The position numbers were made by a program, and so were the translations under genes. Shown piece by piece: positions 11,503 through 22,100 of a stretch of 64,000 nucleotides of DNA (its first letter is position 1; every line of letters starts with the position of its first letter). The DNA lies in contig VCJN01001768.1 of NCBI GenBank assembly GCA_006384855.1, positions 282,501 to 346,500 on the forward strand, read 5' to 3'. Under the pieces are notes generated by a model. That model saw nothing but the letters and a program-made list of their open reading frames with translations, ran no database searches and was not told the origin of the DNA. This DNA is from Tetraselmis striata (taxonomy: Eukaryota > Chlorophyta > Chlorodendrophyceae > Chlorodendrales > Chlorodendraceae).

Positions 11503-14067
11503 CACCCCTCCACATAAGTTTGGGTTTTGCAGTTTTGTTCGACATGCGCATGTCATGTAGAAAATACGGCGTGGGCAATTGCATGCAAGTGACTAAGGGC
11601 GAGGTCGACTTGGGAAAAAATGGGGGCGCGCTCTAGGCCTAACCGTGCGACAAGGCATGCGTCGCTCTGCGCCCCTCGAGAAATGGCAAATCAATGCGTG
11701 TAAAACTTGCACTGGAAAATAACAAGTTGCGCCATCCCTTCGTACGCATACATCCAACGCGCAAATCCACGCCGTACTGACATGCTGCCATCTTTAGTGT
11801 AAGTTTCACCTGCAACATGTGTGGGGCACCAAGATTAGGTCACTAAGGGTATTGCACAAGCCCTAAATTACAGTTTCACCACTACATGGCGTGATGTTCG
11901 GCCAAAAATGGTGCTGTTATTGTTGCCTACTCACGCATGAAAGGCTTATTGAGCCCTCCTTGGCTTAGGCGAGAGCGCATCAATGGGGGTCACGTGCACG
12001 CATGGCAATTGCGCCGAATCACAAGTAGAATGCCACATAGCAGCGCGCTATTAAATGCTTGAATATCGGCAAAAATAATATGTTGAAAACAACACAATGT
12101 TGTTGGCCATCGAGGACATGGCTAGAGAGGGAGCATGTGGCAAGTTTGCGCCGCCCGTGTGCATCTACATTCATAACACTGTCACACAAATGCGTATGGA
12201 GTAAGGGGACACACATAGCGCAAAGCTACGCCCCCATGTTGAGGCGAGTGTTGCGAAATGATGCCGTGATTGATGTATTTAATGTTCATCGCTAGAAAGT
12301 GGTCAAAACGTGCAAATTAGGTGCTCAAAAAATCGAAAATCACCTCTCGCGTTTGACGCAAGGATTTTTTTGCGCATTTTTTTAGAATTTTTGGAGCACT
12401 CCCTGAGCCGCTATAAGCGTTTGAAGTCAAGGGGGTGTCGCTTGCAGTTGTGACAGTTATACTATTGTGTAACTTGTCCTGCACTATCTTTGGCATAATA
12501 CTGTACAAGTACCAGTACCGCAGAGTGGTGTAACATTCTACGGGTACAACAGGTACTAGTACGAGGGCGCGCACGACGCGCGCACTAGTACTCGTACCGG
12601 GTATCGACTACCCGAGGTCCGCATATGTCTGCTCGGTATTTGTCAGTACCAGGAAATATACTAAGCAATGCCATACCAGAACGAGGCAGACGTTTAGTCT
12701 TCTGTTCATCTCTCCAAGGTGACGCTCTTCGCAGTGAGCGTGCTGCTATAGGTCGGCATGGTCTGACGACCAGTGCCGGCACCAACCATAGTATATATAG
12801 CGGCGGGTGGTGACAACCTAGTAACCAATTATTGTTGTATTCTCAAAACACAGTAGCCTCTCGGCTTTGCACCACCACAGCACACCACCTTTGTTTGTCC
12901 TTGCAGTCTCTATCCGGCTCCGAAGCACAACGCTTCACAACGCTTACCACACGGCAGCAGTAAACTGTACATATACTCGTAGTCTCAGGTACACATTGTA
13001 CTAGTACACACAGGTACTAACTCGTAGTATATCGTACTCGTATAATTGTCACACTACATTCCGCCCCCCCCTGCGAGAATTCAATTCTCGACATCAGCGG
13101 GTTCGAACTGGTGAACCTTACATCAGGATGCTGGCGCCTTGTAACAATTGAGGCGGTATCTATCCGGCTCCGAAGCCAGTGCGGCAGTCTCAGCCGGATA
13201 GAGACTGCAAGGACAAACAAAGGTGGTGTGCTGTGGTGGTGCAAAGCCGAGAGGCTACTGTGTTTTGAGAATACAACAATAATTGGTTACTGGGTTGTCA
13301 CCACCCGCCGCTATATATACTATGGTTGGTGCCGGCACTGGTCGTCAGACCATGCCGACCTATAGCAGCACGCTCACTGCGAAGAGCGTCACCTTGGAGA
13401 GATGAACAGAAGACTAAACGTCTGCCTCGTTCTGGTATGGAATTGCTTAGTATATTGCCTGGTACTGACAAATACCGAGCAGACATATACGGACCTCGGG
13501 TAGTCGATACCCGGTACGAGTACTAGTGCGCGCGTCGTGCGCGCCCTCGTACTAGCACCTGTTGTACCCGTAGAATGTTACACCACTCTGCGGTACTGGT
13601 ACTTGTACAGTATTATGCCAAAGATAGTGCAGGACAAGTTACACAATAGTATAACTGTCACACAGTGGGCAGAACTGCACTGGTCCTAGCATCGTCACAC
13701 GCACGTGTGCCCACTCTGCCTTACGTGACTATGCCCACCCAAACCCACCCAACCCGCGAGCTACTATGTTTCCTCACACATCTACGGGCATTGCACCATA
13801 CAAGGCTCTATGCATGTGGGCCATCATATATGTGCCAATAACATGTATTGTTGTGCATCACTGCGTCATGCCCTTTGAGCCCCGCGCCAGATCGCAATAT
13901 CCTATTCTTAGGGTAATAGGTTATAATTTAGACCCTATCAAGCAAAAGGTTTTATAACAACCTAAAACATTCCCGGGTTCCAGCCCTAAAGCCCTACGTT
14001 TAGATACCCTAGTATATTTCATTTCATATTCAGCCAAGAAAGGACCCCAAACTTGTGTGGAGGGGTG
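11503..14067. mobile_element. Non-autonomous DNA transposon in the Gypsy LTR (TA-flanked)
   Basis: The ends are inverted repeats: CACCCCTCCACATAAGTTTG at 11503 and, on the other strand from 14067, CACCCCTCCACACAAGTTTG. A TA dinucleotide flanks both sides (11501-11502 and 14068-14069), and the undisturbed LTR at 36174-36586 shows a single TA at this point. The TA target fits Tc1/mariner or a relative. I see no transposase gene. About 1.3 kb is its own DNA; the rest is the fold-back element at 12449-13662. Confidence 0.8.
12449..13662. mobile_element. 1.2-kb fold-back (long inverted repeat) element
   Basis: Two arms of about 470 bp (12449-12918 and 13192-13662) are near-perfect reverse complements, beginning TGTGACAGTTATACTATTGT. 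The four bases CAGT flank it at 12445-12448 and 13663-13666. The centre (12919-13191) has no gene. A transcript would form one giant hairpin. It is inserted in the TA-flanked element, so it is younger than that one. Confidence 0.85.
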
Positions 14068-14439
14068 TAGTAGACTTGTCCGAGGCGGTATTTATACCCG
14101 CCGAGGTCATAGTCATACCTGTGCTATGTTAGCCGGGTGTCATGGGATACCCGTGCTGTGTTAGCCACGTAAGGCTTGAGTCAGAGAACTCTAGAGAATT
14201 CCAGAACAGTCTTCGGCCTTATACTACTAGTATTATACCCGCAATACTAATATATACAGCGACTCCGCGGATGCGTAGTCGTACTACCTTTGCGGGGAGT
14301 TATACCTGCTAGTATAGCAGAACATTATGGCTAAAGGGAAATGGAGTATAACACTCTCTCCCCCTTAAGCACAAGCGTCCTCGCTGTGCAGGTGTCACAG
14401 AACTACAGGAAACTACAGTCTTGGTCTTGATTTTGAAGT

Positions 14440-16317
14440 TCAGGCGGAAGGTACTCGGCTTGGGTAGCGATTCCGGAATCGAATGAAGTCTGGGCTCTCA
14501 GTAAACTGTCGGTATGGTTTAGACAGTAAGAACGACCGGAAAATGTCCAGGTGCTTGACTCCGTGTAGGGGCTCCCAGGTGTCTTCGCTTGGTACGTTAT
14601 ACGGGAACGCCCATCGCACTCGAAACAGTAGTCCAGTGCCATTGTTGTTGAAGGCAACATCGAGTATGTCTTGAACATGGAATCGGTTTGCGTCATGGAC
14701 AATCGGTACTCGTTCAGACTTCGCCGGTTGGTCAGGGTCGTCATACCACTTTTCCCGCATACTCGCGTGCACCACGTCGTGGACTCGTACGCCCGCAGGT
14801 AGTTGCAATCGGAAAGCAACTGGCGAGATCTGCTCTGTAATGACGAAGGGGCCCACGTAGCGATCGCGTAGCTTAGCACAGGGTTGCTGAATAAACTTCA
14901 GATGAGACGCTTTCAGCTTAACTCTGTCGCCGGTCTTGAATGGTACGGGTAGTCGTTTACGATTAGCTGCAGGCTGCATACGAGTTTGCGCCTCCAGTAC
15001 GCAATCATGCGCGAAGCGATGAAGCTCCTGTACATACTTGACGTGTTCCGGAAGAGCTCGAGTTGGCTCGGTTGCGAGTTGAGTAGTAGCAGGTGTAGTC
15101 GGCTCGAATCCCAAAGTCGCCTTGAAAGGGGACATAGTAGTCGAAGTCGACTGAGCAGCGTTGATCGCAAACTCCACGTTGGTGAGGTGGTTGACCCAAT
15201 CATCGTGCAGGGGGTGCACGTAGCAGCGTAGCACTTGCTCCCAAGTTTGGTTAGTCCGTTCCGTCTGGCCATCGGTTGCTGGATGAAAAGCTGTAGAGAT
15301 GTTCAGCTTAGTACCCATGGTCTTGAACATATCTTGCCAGAATTCCGACATAAATCTTGGGTCTCGGTCAGAGATGAGTTTAGCCGGTAGGCCGAAATGA
15401 CGAAAAACTGAGCGATGCATTATCTCCGCCAGGCCTTCAGCAGTAACTGTCTTCGTAGTTGGCTCAACAATTACTCGCTTTGACAGTAGACATACGAAAA
15501 TCACTACTGAGTCATACCCCTGGCACTCCGGAAGATCTGTGATTAAATCCAGGGATATTACCTCAAATGGTCGTGACGGGACGTCATGGGGCTGAAGTAA
15601 GCCGTATGGCTTATGCCGGGTCGCCTTAGTACGTTGACAGGTAGGGCAGCGTCGCACGTAGTTAGTGACAGTCTGTTTCATACGGGGCCACCAGTACAGT
15701 TCCACAGTACGCGCCAGTAGTCGTCGTCCTCCTGGGTGTCCAGCAGTAGGCGCGTCATGTAGTTCGTACAGTGCTCGTTGTCGCAGGTCCGCCACATTTG
15801 GTACGTAAAGTCGTGAGCCGTAGGCGTACAGTAGACCATTACTGTGACGTACTAGCCAGGATGGTAAAGCCTTCCGCGATTTCAGGTACTCGTCGGAGTC
15901 ATATGCGGTCTTGATTTCGTCGTAAAACTTGTTGTCCGCTTGTAGTCGCGACTCCATAGCAAATAAAACTGAATTTATTTCGCAGTCAGCCTCGTCTTCT
16001 GACCAGTTGTTCAGCAGATCTAGCTTCTGTAGCGCATCCTTCAAGTCGGGTCGCCGAGAGAGGGCGTCCGCATGATTGGCAGCTCCTCGCTTGTAGACGA
16101 TGTCCATATGTCGTTGGTAAGGCGCAAACACTTGCAGCCATCGTACTTGCCGCGTCGACAAATCGCGTTGGCGAAAGAAGTGCCGTAGTGTGTCATGGTC
16201 GGTGATGACCGTAAAGCCCGCCGCTCCATCAAGGTAGCATCGGAACTTGATGAGTGCATCACGAACCGCTAACAACTCTTGCTCATGTACCGGGTAGTGA
16301 ACTTCGTGTTTGTTCAT
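14440..16317 (-). CDS. Gypsy fossil: RNase H end, integrase, chromodomain-like end
   Basis: Part of the fossil Gypsy polyprotein. In order it shows the end of RNase H (ITDHDTLRHFF, ANHADALSRRPD), an HHCC zinc finger (YELHDAPTAGHPG, then CPTCQRTK), the integrase core (SLDLITDLP, ISDRDPRF, PATDGQTERTNQ) and a C-terminal segment (FRVRWAFPYNVPSEDTWEPL) that reads as a chromodomain. This order and ending place it among chromoviruses, which target heterochromatin. Confidence 0.85.
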   Translation of the reverse strand: MNKHEVHYPVHEQELLAVRDALIKFRCYLDGAAGFTVITDHDTLRHFFRQRDLSTRQVRWLQVFAPYQRHMDIVYKRGAANHADALSRRPDLKDALQKLDLLNNWSEDEADCEINSVLFAMESRLQADNKFYDEIKTAYDSDEYLKSRKALPSWLVRHSNGLLYAYGSRLYVPNVADLRQRALYELHDAPTAGHPGGRRLLARTVELYWWPRMKQTVTNYVRRCPTCQRTKATRHKPYGLLQPHDVPSRPFEVISLDLITDLPECQGYDSVVIFVCLLSKRVIVEPTTKTVTAEGLAEIMHRSVFRHFGLPAKLISDRDPRFMSEFWQDMFKTMGTKLNISTAFHPATDGQTERTNQTWEQVLRCYVHPLHDDWVNHLTNVEFAINAAQSTSTTMSPFKATLGFEPTTPATTQLATEPTRALPEHVKYVQELHRFAHDCVLEAQTRMQPAANRKRLPVPFKTGDRVKLKASHLKFIQQPCAKLRDRYVGPFVITEQISPVAFRLQLPAGVRVHDVVHASMREKWYDDPDQPAKSERVPIVHDANRFHVQDILDVAFNNNGTGLLFRVRWAFPYNVPSEDTWEPLHGVKHLDIFRSFLLSKPYRQFTESPDFIRFRNRYPSRVPSA

Positions 16318-16347
16318 CTTGAATGCATGGTACGCGACAGGTCGAAG

Positions 16348-17859
16348 TCATGAGCCTTGATCTTGCAGCAGCACAGCTCCCGCTGCAAATCCAGAAGCAT
16401 ATGTATACAATGTGTAACGGGCGTCCGCAGATGTGTCCGGTACACTCAGTACATGTGCTCGTACCATTGCGTCCTTTAATGCACGAAACGCTGCATCAGC
16501 ACGAGGCGTCCACACAAACTCCGGTTGATTCTTCGTCAGGTCATGTAGTGGTGCCGCAATAGCCGCGAAGTTATGGATGAACTTGCGGTAATAGCCAGCA
16601 AGGCCGAGAAAACCTCGTACGTCCTTTACTGTCTTCGGCACGGGCCACTGTTGAACTGCTTCCACCTTCCGGGGGTCCATCTTGATCTGTCCTGCTTCGA
16701 CGATATGACCCAAAAACTCCACGCTAGTACTGCCGAACGAACACTTCGACAGCTTGATATGCAAGTGGTGTCGTTGCAACTCCCGTAGCACCAATCTGAT
16801 GTGCTCGAGATGCTCTTCAGCTGTCTTGCTGTAGATCAGCACGTCGTCCAGGTACACCACGCAGAGTTTGCCGAGATATGGGCTCAAAACACGGTTCATC
16901 ATAGTCTGGAATCCAGCTGGGGCGTTTGTCAAGCCGAAAGGTAACACACAGTACTCGTAGAGTCCATAGTGTGTCCGGAACGCTGTTTTGTGGATGTCTT
17001 CCGGTTTAATTCGTACTTGATGGTAGCCTTTATACATGTCCAGAGTACTGAAAATAGTCGCACCATGCAATGAGTCCAAAATTTCGTCGATACGAGGAAG
17101 CGGGGTCCGGTCTTTCTTCGTAAGGTCATTCAATTTACGGTAGTCCACACACATACGCAGAGTGCCGTCTTTCTTACGCACAAATAAAATTGGGGCGCCG
17201 TAGTTTGACTTGGACGGACGAATCCACCCTTTTGCCAACAATTCCTCCAGTTGTGACCGTACCTCCTGCAACTCCGCTGGTGACATACGGTACGTTCGTT
17301 CTTTGGGGGGTTCATCACTCTCCAGGTTGATCTCAAAGTCGAACTCGCGCTCCGGTGGCAGGTCAGTCGGCTCCGCGATGATGTCTGCAAACTCTATAAG
17401 GGACTCCTTGAGCTCCTTGGTCCACTCGGTCGACTGGTCCGTGCGCAGCTCAGCTACCGCATCGAATACCTCGCGTACCGCAACAGCAAACAGTTCCTCG
17501 CCGCGACTCTTCCTCAGCTCCTTCGCCATCTTAGCCGCATCCAGGTGGTAAACCGTCGTAGGTACTGTATACTGTTCCGCTGTAGCAATGTGTTGTCCAG
17601 TCTTCCGGTGTTTGATAATTTTAGCAGTCCAGTCAATGTCAGGATTAACTGTTTCCAGCCAAGGTTGTCCGAGAATAATGTCGAATTTCTCCAGGTATGT
17701 AACTATAGCGTCCAATTTATAGTCGAAAGCTCCTACGGTAAGTACTTCGCTCCTCAGCCGTTTGGTACTGGTACTCATACTGCCGTTCGCCAGTTTTATA
17801 CGGTATTTTCCTCCGGATACTGTAGGGCACTGATGCAATTGTACCCATTCGGTACTCGC
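16348..17859 (-). CDS. Gypsy fossil: protease end, reverse transcriptase, RNase H start
   Basis: Part of the fossil Gypsy polyprotein. It has the protease remainder (FDIILGQPWLETVNPDIDW), the reverse transcriptase with its canonical blocks (GAPILFVRKKDGTLRMCVDY, STLDMYKGYHQV, LPFGLTNAPAGFQ, VVYLDDVLIYS, FLGHIV) and the start of RNase H. It is bounded on the right by the inserted recombinase element. Confidence 0.88.
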   Translation of the reverse strand, partial: ASTEWVQLHQCPTVSGGKYRIKLANGSMSTSTKRLRSEVLTVGAFDYKLDAIVTYLEKFDIILGQPWLETVNPDIDWTAKIIKHRKTGQHIATAEQYTVPTTVYHLDAAKMAKELRKSRGEELFAVAVREVFDAVAELRTDQSTEWTKELKESLIEFADIIAEPTDLPPEREFDFEINLESDEPPKERTYRMSPAELQEVRSQLEELLAKGWIRPSKSNYGAPILFVRKKDGTLRMCVDYRKLNDLTKKDRTPLPRIDEILDSLHGATIFSTLDMYKGYHQVRIKPEDIHKTAFRTHYGLYEYCVLPFGLTNAPAGFQTMMNRVLSPYLGKLCVVYLDDVLIYSKTAEEHLEHIRLVLRELQRHHLHIKLSKCSFGSTSVEFLGHIVEAGQIKMDPRKVEAVQQWPVPKTVKDVRGFLGLAGYYRKFIHNFAAIAAPLHDLTKNQPEFVWTPRADAAFRALKDAMVRAHVLSVPDTSADARYTLYTYASGFAAGAVLLQDQGS

Positions 17860-17906
17860 ATTTCAAAGTTGAGTCTGGTTGTCAGGGGGGCGGAGTCAGG
17901 GGGGGC

Positions 17907-18090
17907 GCTGCGTGGAACGCAGCGAAAACTGGAAGATGGCAGGCTCAGCTGTTCTGGCTGCTTTTATGTCTACTCGTGCTGCACCCAACAAGGGCGCAAC
18001 AACAGTTACTAGTTCCCGTACCACTGAGCAGCACTTGTAGCTAAAAAGCGGTTAGGTCAAGGATGGAAACCCCATAAACTAGTTTAGATC
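17907..18090 (-). repeat. Split direct repeat A2 of the recombinase element
   Basis: Near-identical to 33717-33900. It contains the hairpin CGCTGCGTGGAACGCAGCG at its inner edge. Confidence 0.85.
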
Positions 18091-18110
18091 ATTTCAAAGT
18101 TGAGTATGGT

Positions 18111-18834
18111 TTTGCCAGTCTTGAGCGAAGGTAGAGAGCGGTGGATTGACGGAGAAGGGGTAGCGCCAAGTCATGAAAGAGGCACTGGGAAGGCCACCGC
18201 TGCGGAGTCCCGTTGGACTTGGAAGTGGCGGAGGGGGGCGATGTGTCCAAAGAAGAACCACGCGCCAGGAGAAGGAAGAACGTTGGGGTCGATGTAGTCC
18301 AGAACGACATCGGAGTTAGTGGCCCAACCGCCCTGGTAGCGGATGTGGGACAGTGGCGCTCCGATGGCGTTTGCTGCAGAGGCTGCGCCCTTGCGTAGAC
18401 TGTGTGAAGTCCAGGAAGTGCCAGCAGGGGGGACAACGTTGACTAGGTTGACTGCTGTGGACAACCAGTCTGACATCGTAGCCGCAGTCCAAGGTTTTGA
18501 CTGCTCAGCCACATTGACAGCCCAGAAGTTGGAGGCAGCCAAGCCAACAGTAACCAGGGGGACAGATTGGACGTTGTCGATGAAGTAGCGCAAGAGACGT
18601 GCCACTCGAGGGTGCTCGGACACTGGAAGGAGGAGTACGCGCAGGTCGTTGGGTCCCTTCCGGCCAGCGCGACCCTTCTCGCGGTAGATCTGCAAGGTGA
18701 TGTTGTAGGTGTCGACATGCACATCTTGCACTCGACAGGAGACGCCAGTAAGGCCCCTGGCAAAGAACAGGAAGTTGACAACCGAGGCCAAGAGGGCTCG
18801 GTAGTCGAGGTGGGACTCTGGGTAAGGAGCAGAC
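18111..18834 (-). CDS. Tyrosine recombinase, catalytic part (fossil element)
   Basis: Minus-strand frame with SWTSHSLRKGAASAANAIG and IRYQGGWATNSDVVLDYID, the HxLR and (H/W)-containing boxes of tyrosine recombinases, followed by the region expected to hold the nucleophile. The N-terminal half of the same protein family lies at 31750-32711, on the other side of the inserted DNA transposon. Such recombinases integrate a circular DNA intermediate without a target duplication. Confidence 0.75.
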
Positions 18835-18857
18835 AACAGTAATGTAACCTATTTTGC
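18835..18857 (+). repeat. Left terminal inverted repeat of the 12.9-kb transposon
   Basis: 23 bp, one mismatch to the right end (31720-31742). Confidence 0.88.
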
Positions 18858-18949
18858 CCCGAGGCACGCGGTGCATTGTGGTTAGGTCTAAATTAGGGTT
18901 TGGGGGCAGCTGTGGGATTGAAAGCTAATATGAATGCCGGTTGATTCAT

Positions 18950-19165
18950 TTTGTGCCAAGTCGGGGAAACCAATTCCGTCCAAGCAGGGACAAATCAAAA
19001 GAGTGAAGGAAACGGGATGGTTACAAGAAGTTTGCGCCATCGCGGGGGCTGAAACTCTGTCCAAACTGGGACAAAAAGAAGTGCGGAGGCCGTGATGGCT
19101 ACAAGCAGTTTGTGCCGTCCGGGGCTGAAACTCTGTCAAAGCCGGGACAAAACATATGAGCGGCT
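18950..19165. repeat. Left subterminal repeats with GTCC/GGACAAA palindromes
   Basis: About three degenerate copies of a 70-75-bp unit (GGCTACAAGCAGTTTGTGCC, then GGGGCTGAAACTCTGTC). Each is followed by GTCCAA-N-GGGACAAA. The same inverted motif recurs at 30805-30880 and 31525-31545. Subterminal repeats of this kind are commonly transposase binding sites. Confidence 0.65.
19021..19025 (-). terminator. Poly(A) signal TGTAA of the methyltransferase-like gene
   Basis: TTACA on the + strand, about 160 bases beyond the stop codon. Confidence 0.4.
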
Positions 19166-19182
19166 AATTTTGCGGAATTGTA

Positions 19183-22100
19183 CTACATATCATCATCTTC
19201 GATCACATAATCCCCTCGGCGCTCTGCCGCCTCTTGCCTCCTCTTCTCCGCCGCTGCACGCTCTTCCCGCTCCTCTAACTCGGTCATTGGAAGGGGTAGA
19301 CCCGGCCACTTCTCGAAGTCACTTGGACGCAGTCTTTGAGTCTCGTCCCATGGCTTCTCTTTGAACCATGAGGTCATCCTGGACTTCATCCCAGCGATTT
19401 GCGTCTTCTGGTTGTCAATGAGGATAATCTTCAAGTTCATGTGCGTGAACGAGTAGGTAGATTCCATATGGTCCCACCACACGGAAAAGGCCGCAGCGAC
19501 CTGGAAAAGGCGTGGCAAACCGCACAAGGCGTTAATTTGTTTATGCTGACCCCATTAAGACACTCACCCGGGTTGCACCCCTCACGCACCGCGGTTGTCC
19601 CGGTTCCGGCTGTGACGTCGACGATTGTTGTCCCGTCTGTTGCCGCCATCTTAAGGTGCTTGGCGAAGAGAGCGATAGGCTTTTGGTACTTGTTCACCGT
19701 CTGTCTGTTCTCGTCCTTCAATTTCGAACTGTCTTTGAAGTGACCCAACATGATGGATGTAGAGAACCTGGAAAGGCACAACCGGCTTAGCGAGTAGAAT
19801 ATACAAGCCGGCTATTTTCCACGGATCAAATCTCACCTTCGGGGATCATTGAAACGGATGTTGTCAGCTATGATGCTTGGCGGGGGCTTCCTGACGTAGA
19901 GGTAGTACTCAGCGTCGTGACGCAGAGAGCTGCCCATCTTCATCCCGCAATCCTTGGCCCAAGTCAAGACGTGATAGATGAGGTCCTCAGCTTGTTTTTG
20001 AACGGCTGTGATTGCGGATCCAAGTTGCTGGTCCGAGAGGTGAATGAAGAAATGGCACCCATCGAGAGCAGTGTGGACGTCAGAAGATCCAGTCAGGATA
20101 TTCAACTGCCTGCGCGGGGGTAAATCGGGAATGAGATAAATGAAAGCACAGTCATCTAGTACGCACCGGGGTTGTTGGGGTTGTCTTGCCTGGCGAAAGC
20201 AAACACGTCGTTGAAGTCGTCCGTACCCCACGCAGCATCCTTCGAGTCCCATGTGTGCGAACCAGCTCCGAAAAGCGCGTCGGCAATGAAGACTGTTGCC
20301 TTTTTGGCACGAACTGCCGACATGGCGTCCGCGGCGAATTGTTTTGTCGCGGGAGCCTTGAAGTTCCCCTCCACAATGCAAGTCTTGCAAAACTCCGTGT
20401 TCAACCACACCTTGTCATCCTTGTCGACCTCGCAGCCCTTGGGCATCACCGGAAGTGCCGCGGCCTGTGTGTGGTAGGAAACAGATTCGGGTTAATAGCT
20501 CACAACGAAAATTCAGAAGAGCATTTGTGGTTGCACAAGATCTTAGTTACCTTCATCGATATCCACAGCTCATTAGAAACATTCGGAGCGGAAACCGCGA
20601 TAAGCTCCGGCGCACATGCCAGAAGAGCAAACTCTGTGAAGAAGGAGATGACCAAGTCCGGCATCTGATTCTTGATGCGATACGCCTCACTCCTGATGGT
20701 GGTGTTGGTGGCCGCGATATGCTCTCGAACCGGTAGTGGTGTGAGACAATCGGCGGATTTCATGTCCCCCCATCTGGCCGGAGGGGTCAGCAAGACCATC
20801 AACGGACCGGAGCGATGAGCACCTTTGAACAAATCCTGGAACTTTCTAGGGAAGCCTGTTGGGCCGAGGTCATCAACCTTGGCTCGGAACTTGGTGATGG
20901 CGTCAAGGCGAGCGGCCGCTTGCTCATCCGACACTTTGTCATCCACATCCATTTCGATGATGTGGTCCGAGAGATATTTCCCCCAGTTCCTGGCCGGTTC
21001 GTCCGGCGTCAGCAGTTGGAGTTCCTGTCCGTGTCCCTTTGCCGTGCCAATAGCATTCATGAGCTTGATGCTTGCTCGACGCAAGAGATCGCGAAACCGC
21101 CAGGTCTCAATCATCGCGAGCCACTCCGCGTTGGTGTGCGTAACAGCCATGGGGCCATTGTTGCCGGCATGCTTTATGTCATCCACCAACTCGTAGAGGC
21201 AAGGGTTCACACTGTGCTCGCCTTGGATGAGCAGTCCAACCACCAGGTACATCTGGCCCACAGGGAGATCCGCGCTGTCGCTCTGCTTGGCAAGAGACGG
21301 CTCGTCTAGCCAGGGCGCATGGGGTCCAAAGCCGACATCCTGGGTCGAAAAACAAACTTCAGTACGGAGAAAGGAATCAATGATAGTATTCCATATGATT
21401 AAGACACTGGGGTCGGTCACAACTTACCTCCATGAGGGCGACTCGGAAGTGAGCTCTGTCTTTCCCGAAGCCGTACTTCTTGTTATCGAGGATTGTATTG
21501 ATAGGCTTCCGAATTGCTTCGTAAACCTTGCTCACTTCCTTCTGGGTGAGTTGCCTGCCGTAATTGAGGCGCTTGACTCTATTGAGTTCTTGCTCGTAGT
21601 ACACCAATAGGTCTCCGAGTTTGGTTCTGGCTTCGTCCCATCCTCGAACCCCGAGGTCCACATGCCGGTAGGCTTCAGAAATCTGCTCAAGTGGCTCAAA
21701 AACACTGCGCAAATCATTTGTCAGAATCTAGCAGCATTAACAACACGATAAATTTTCATCATGTACGCAGCTCACCGTTGTGGGCGCGAGCAGAGGTCAA
21801 TCAAATTTGAGAACTCGCCGCTCTTCTCATCTTTGATGCCGATCTTCTCAAGTTCAACTTGAAGAACTTCAGACTTCTTGAACTCCTTCACTACCCTGAT
21901 TTGCGGAAGTGCCCTAAAGCCGGGGCGATTTGCATCCTGTTCTGCATACCATCTCTCGAAACATCTGCGAAGGTTCTGCAGAAACAATTGCACCGATTTC
22001 AAAATTCCGAACGCTTGTACCTCGATGACAAACCGTTTCGTCCCGCTGATGACAGAACATTTCGTCCCGTTGATGACAGAATGGTTCGTCCCACTGATGA

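Larger units (their letters stand above)
11375..14353 (-). repeat. Gypsy LTR (downstream in coding sense), split by an insertion
   Basis: The LTR pieces 11375-11502 and 14068-14353 match 36174-36586. Next to its inner edge, the minus strand reads AAGGGGGAGAG, a good polypurine tract. Confidence 0.85.

Noticed and set aside
13080-13150. tRNA-like stretch (GGGTTCGAACTGGTGAACC) in the centre of the fold-back element, as a tRNA gene or SINE head
   Set aside because: It resembles a B box, but I could not fold a cloverleaf or find an A box at the right distance.
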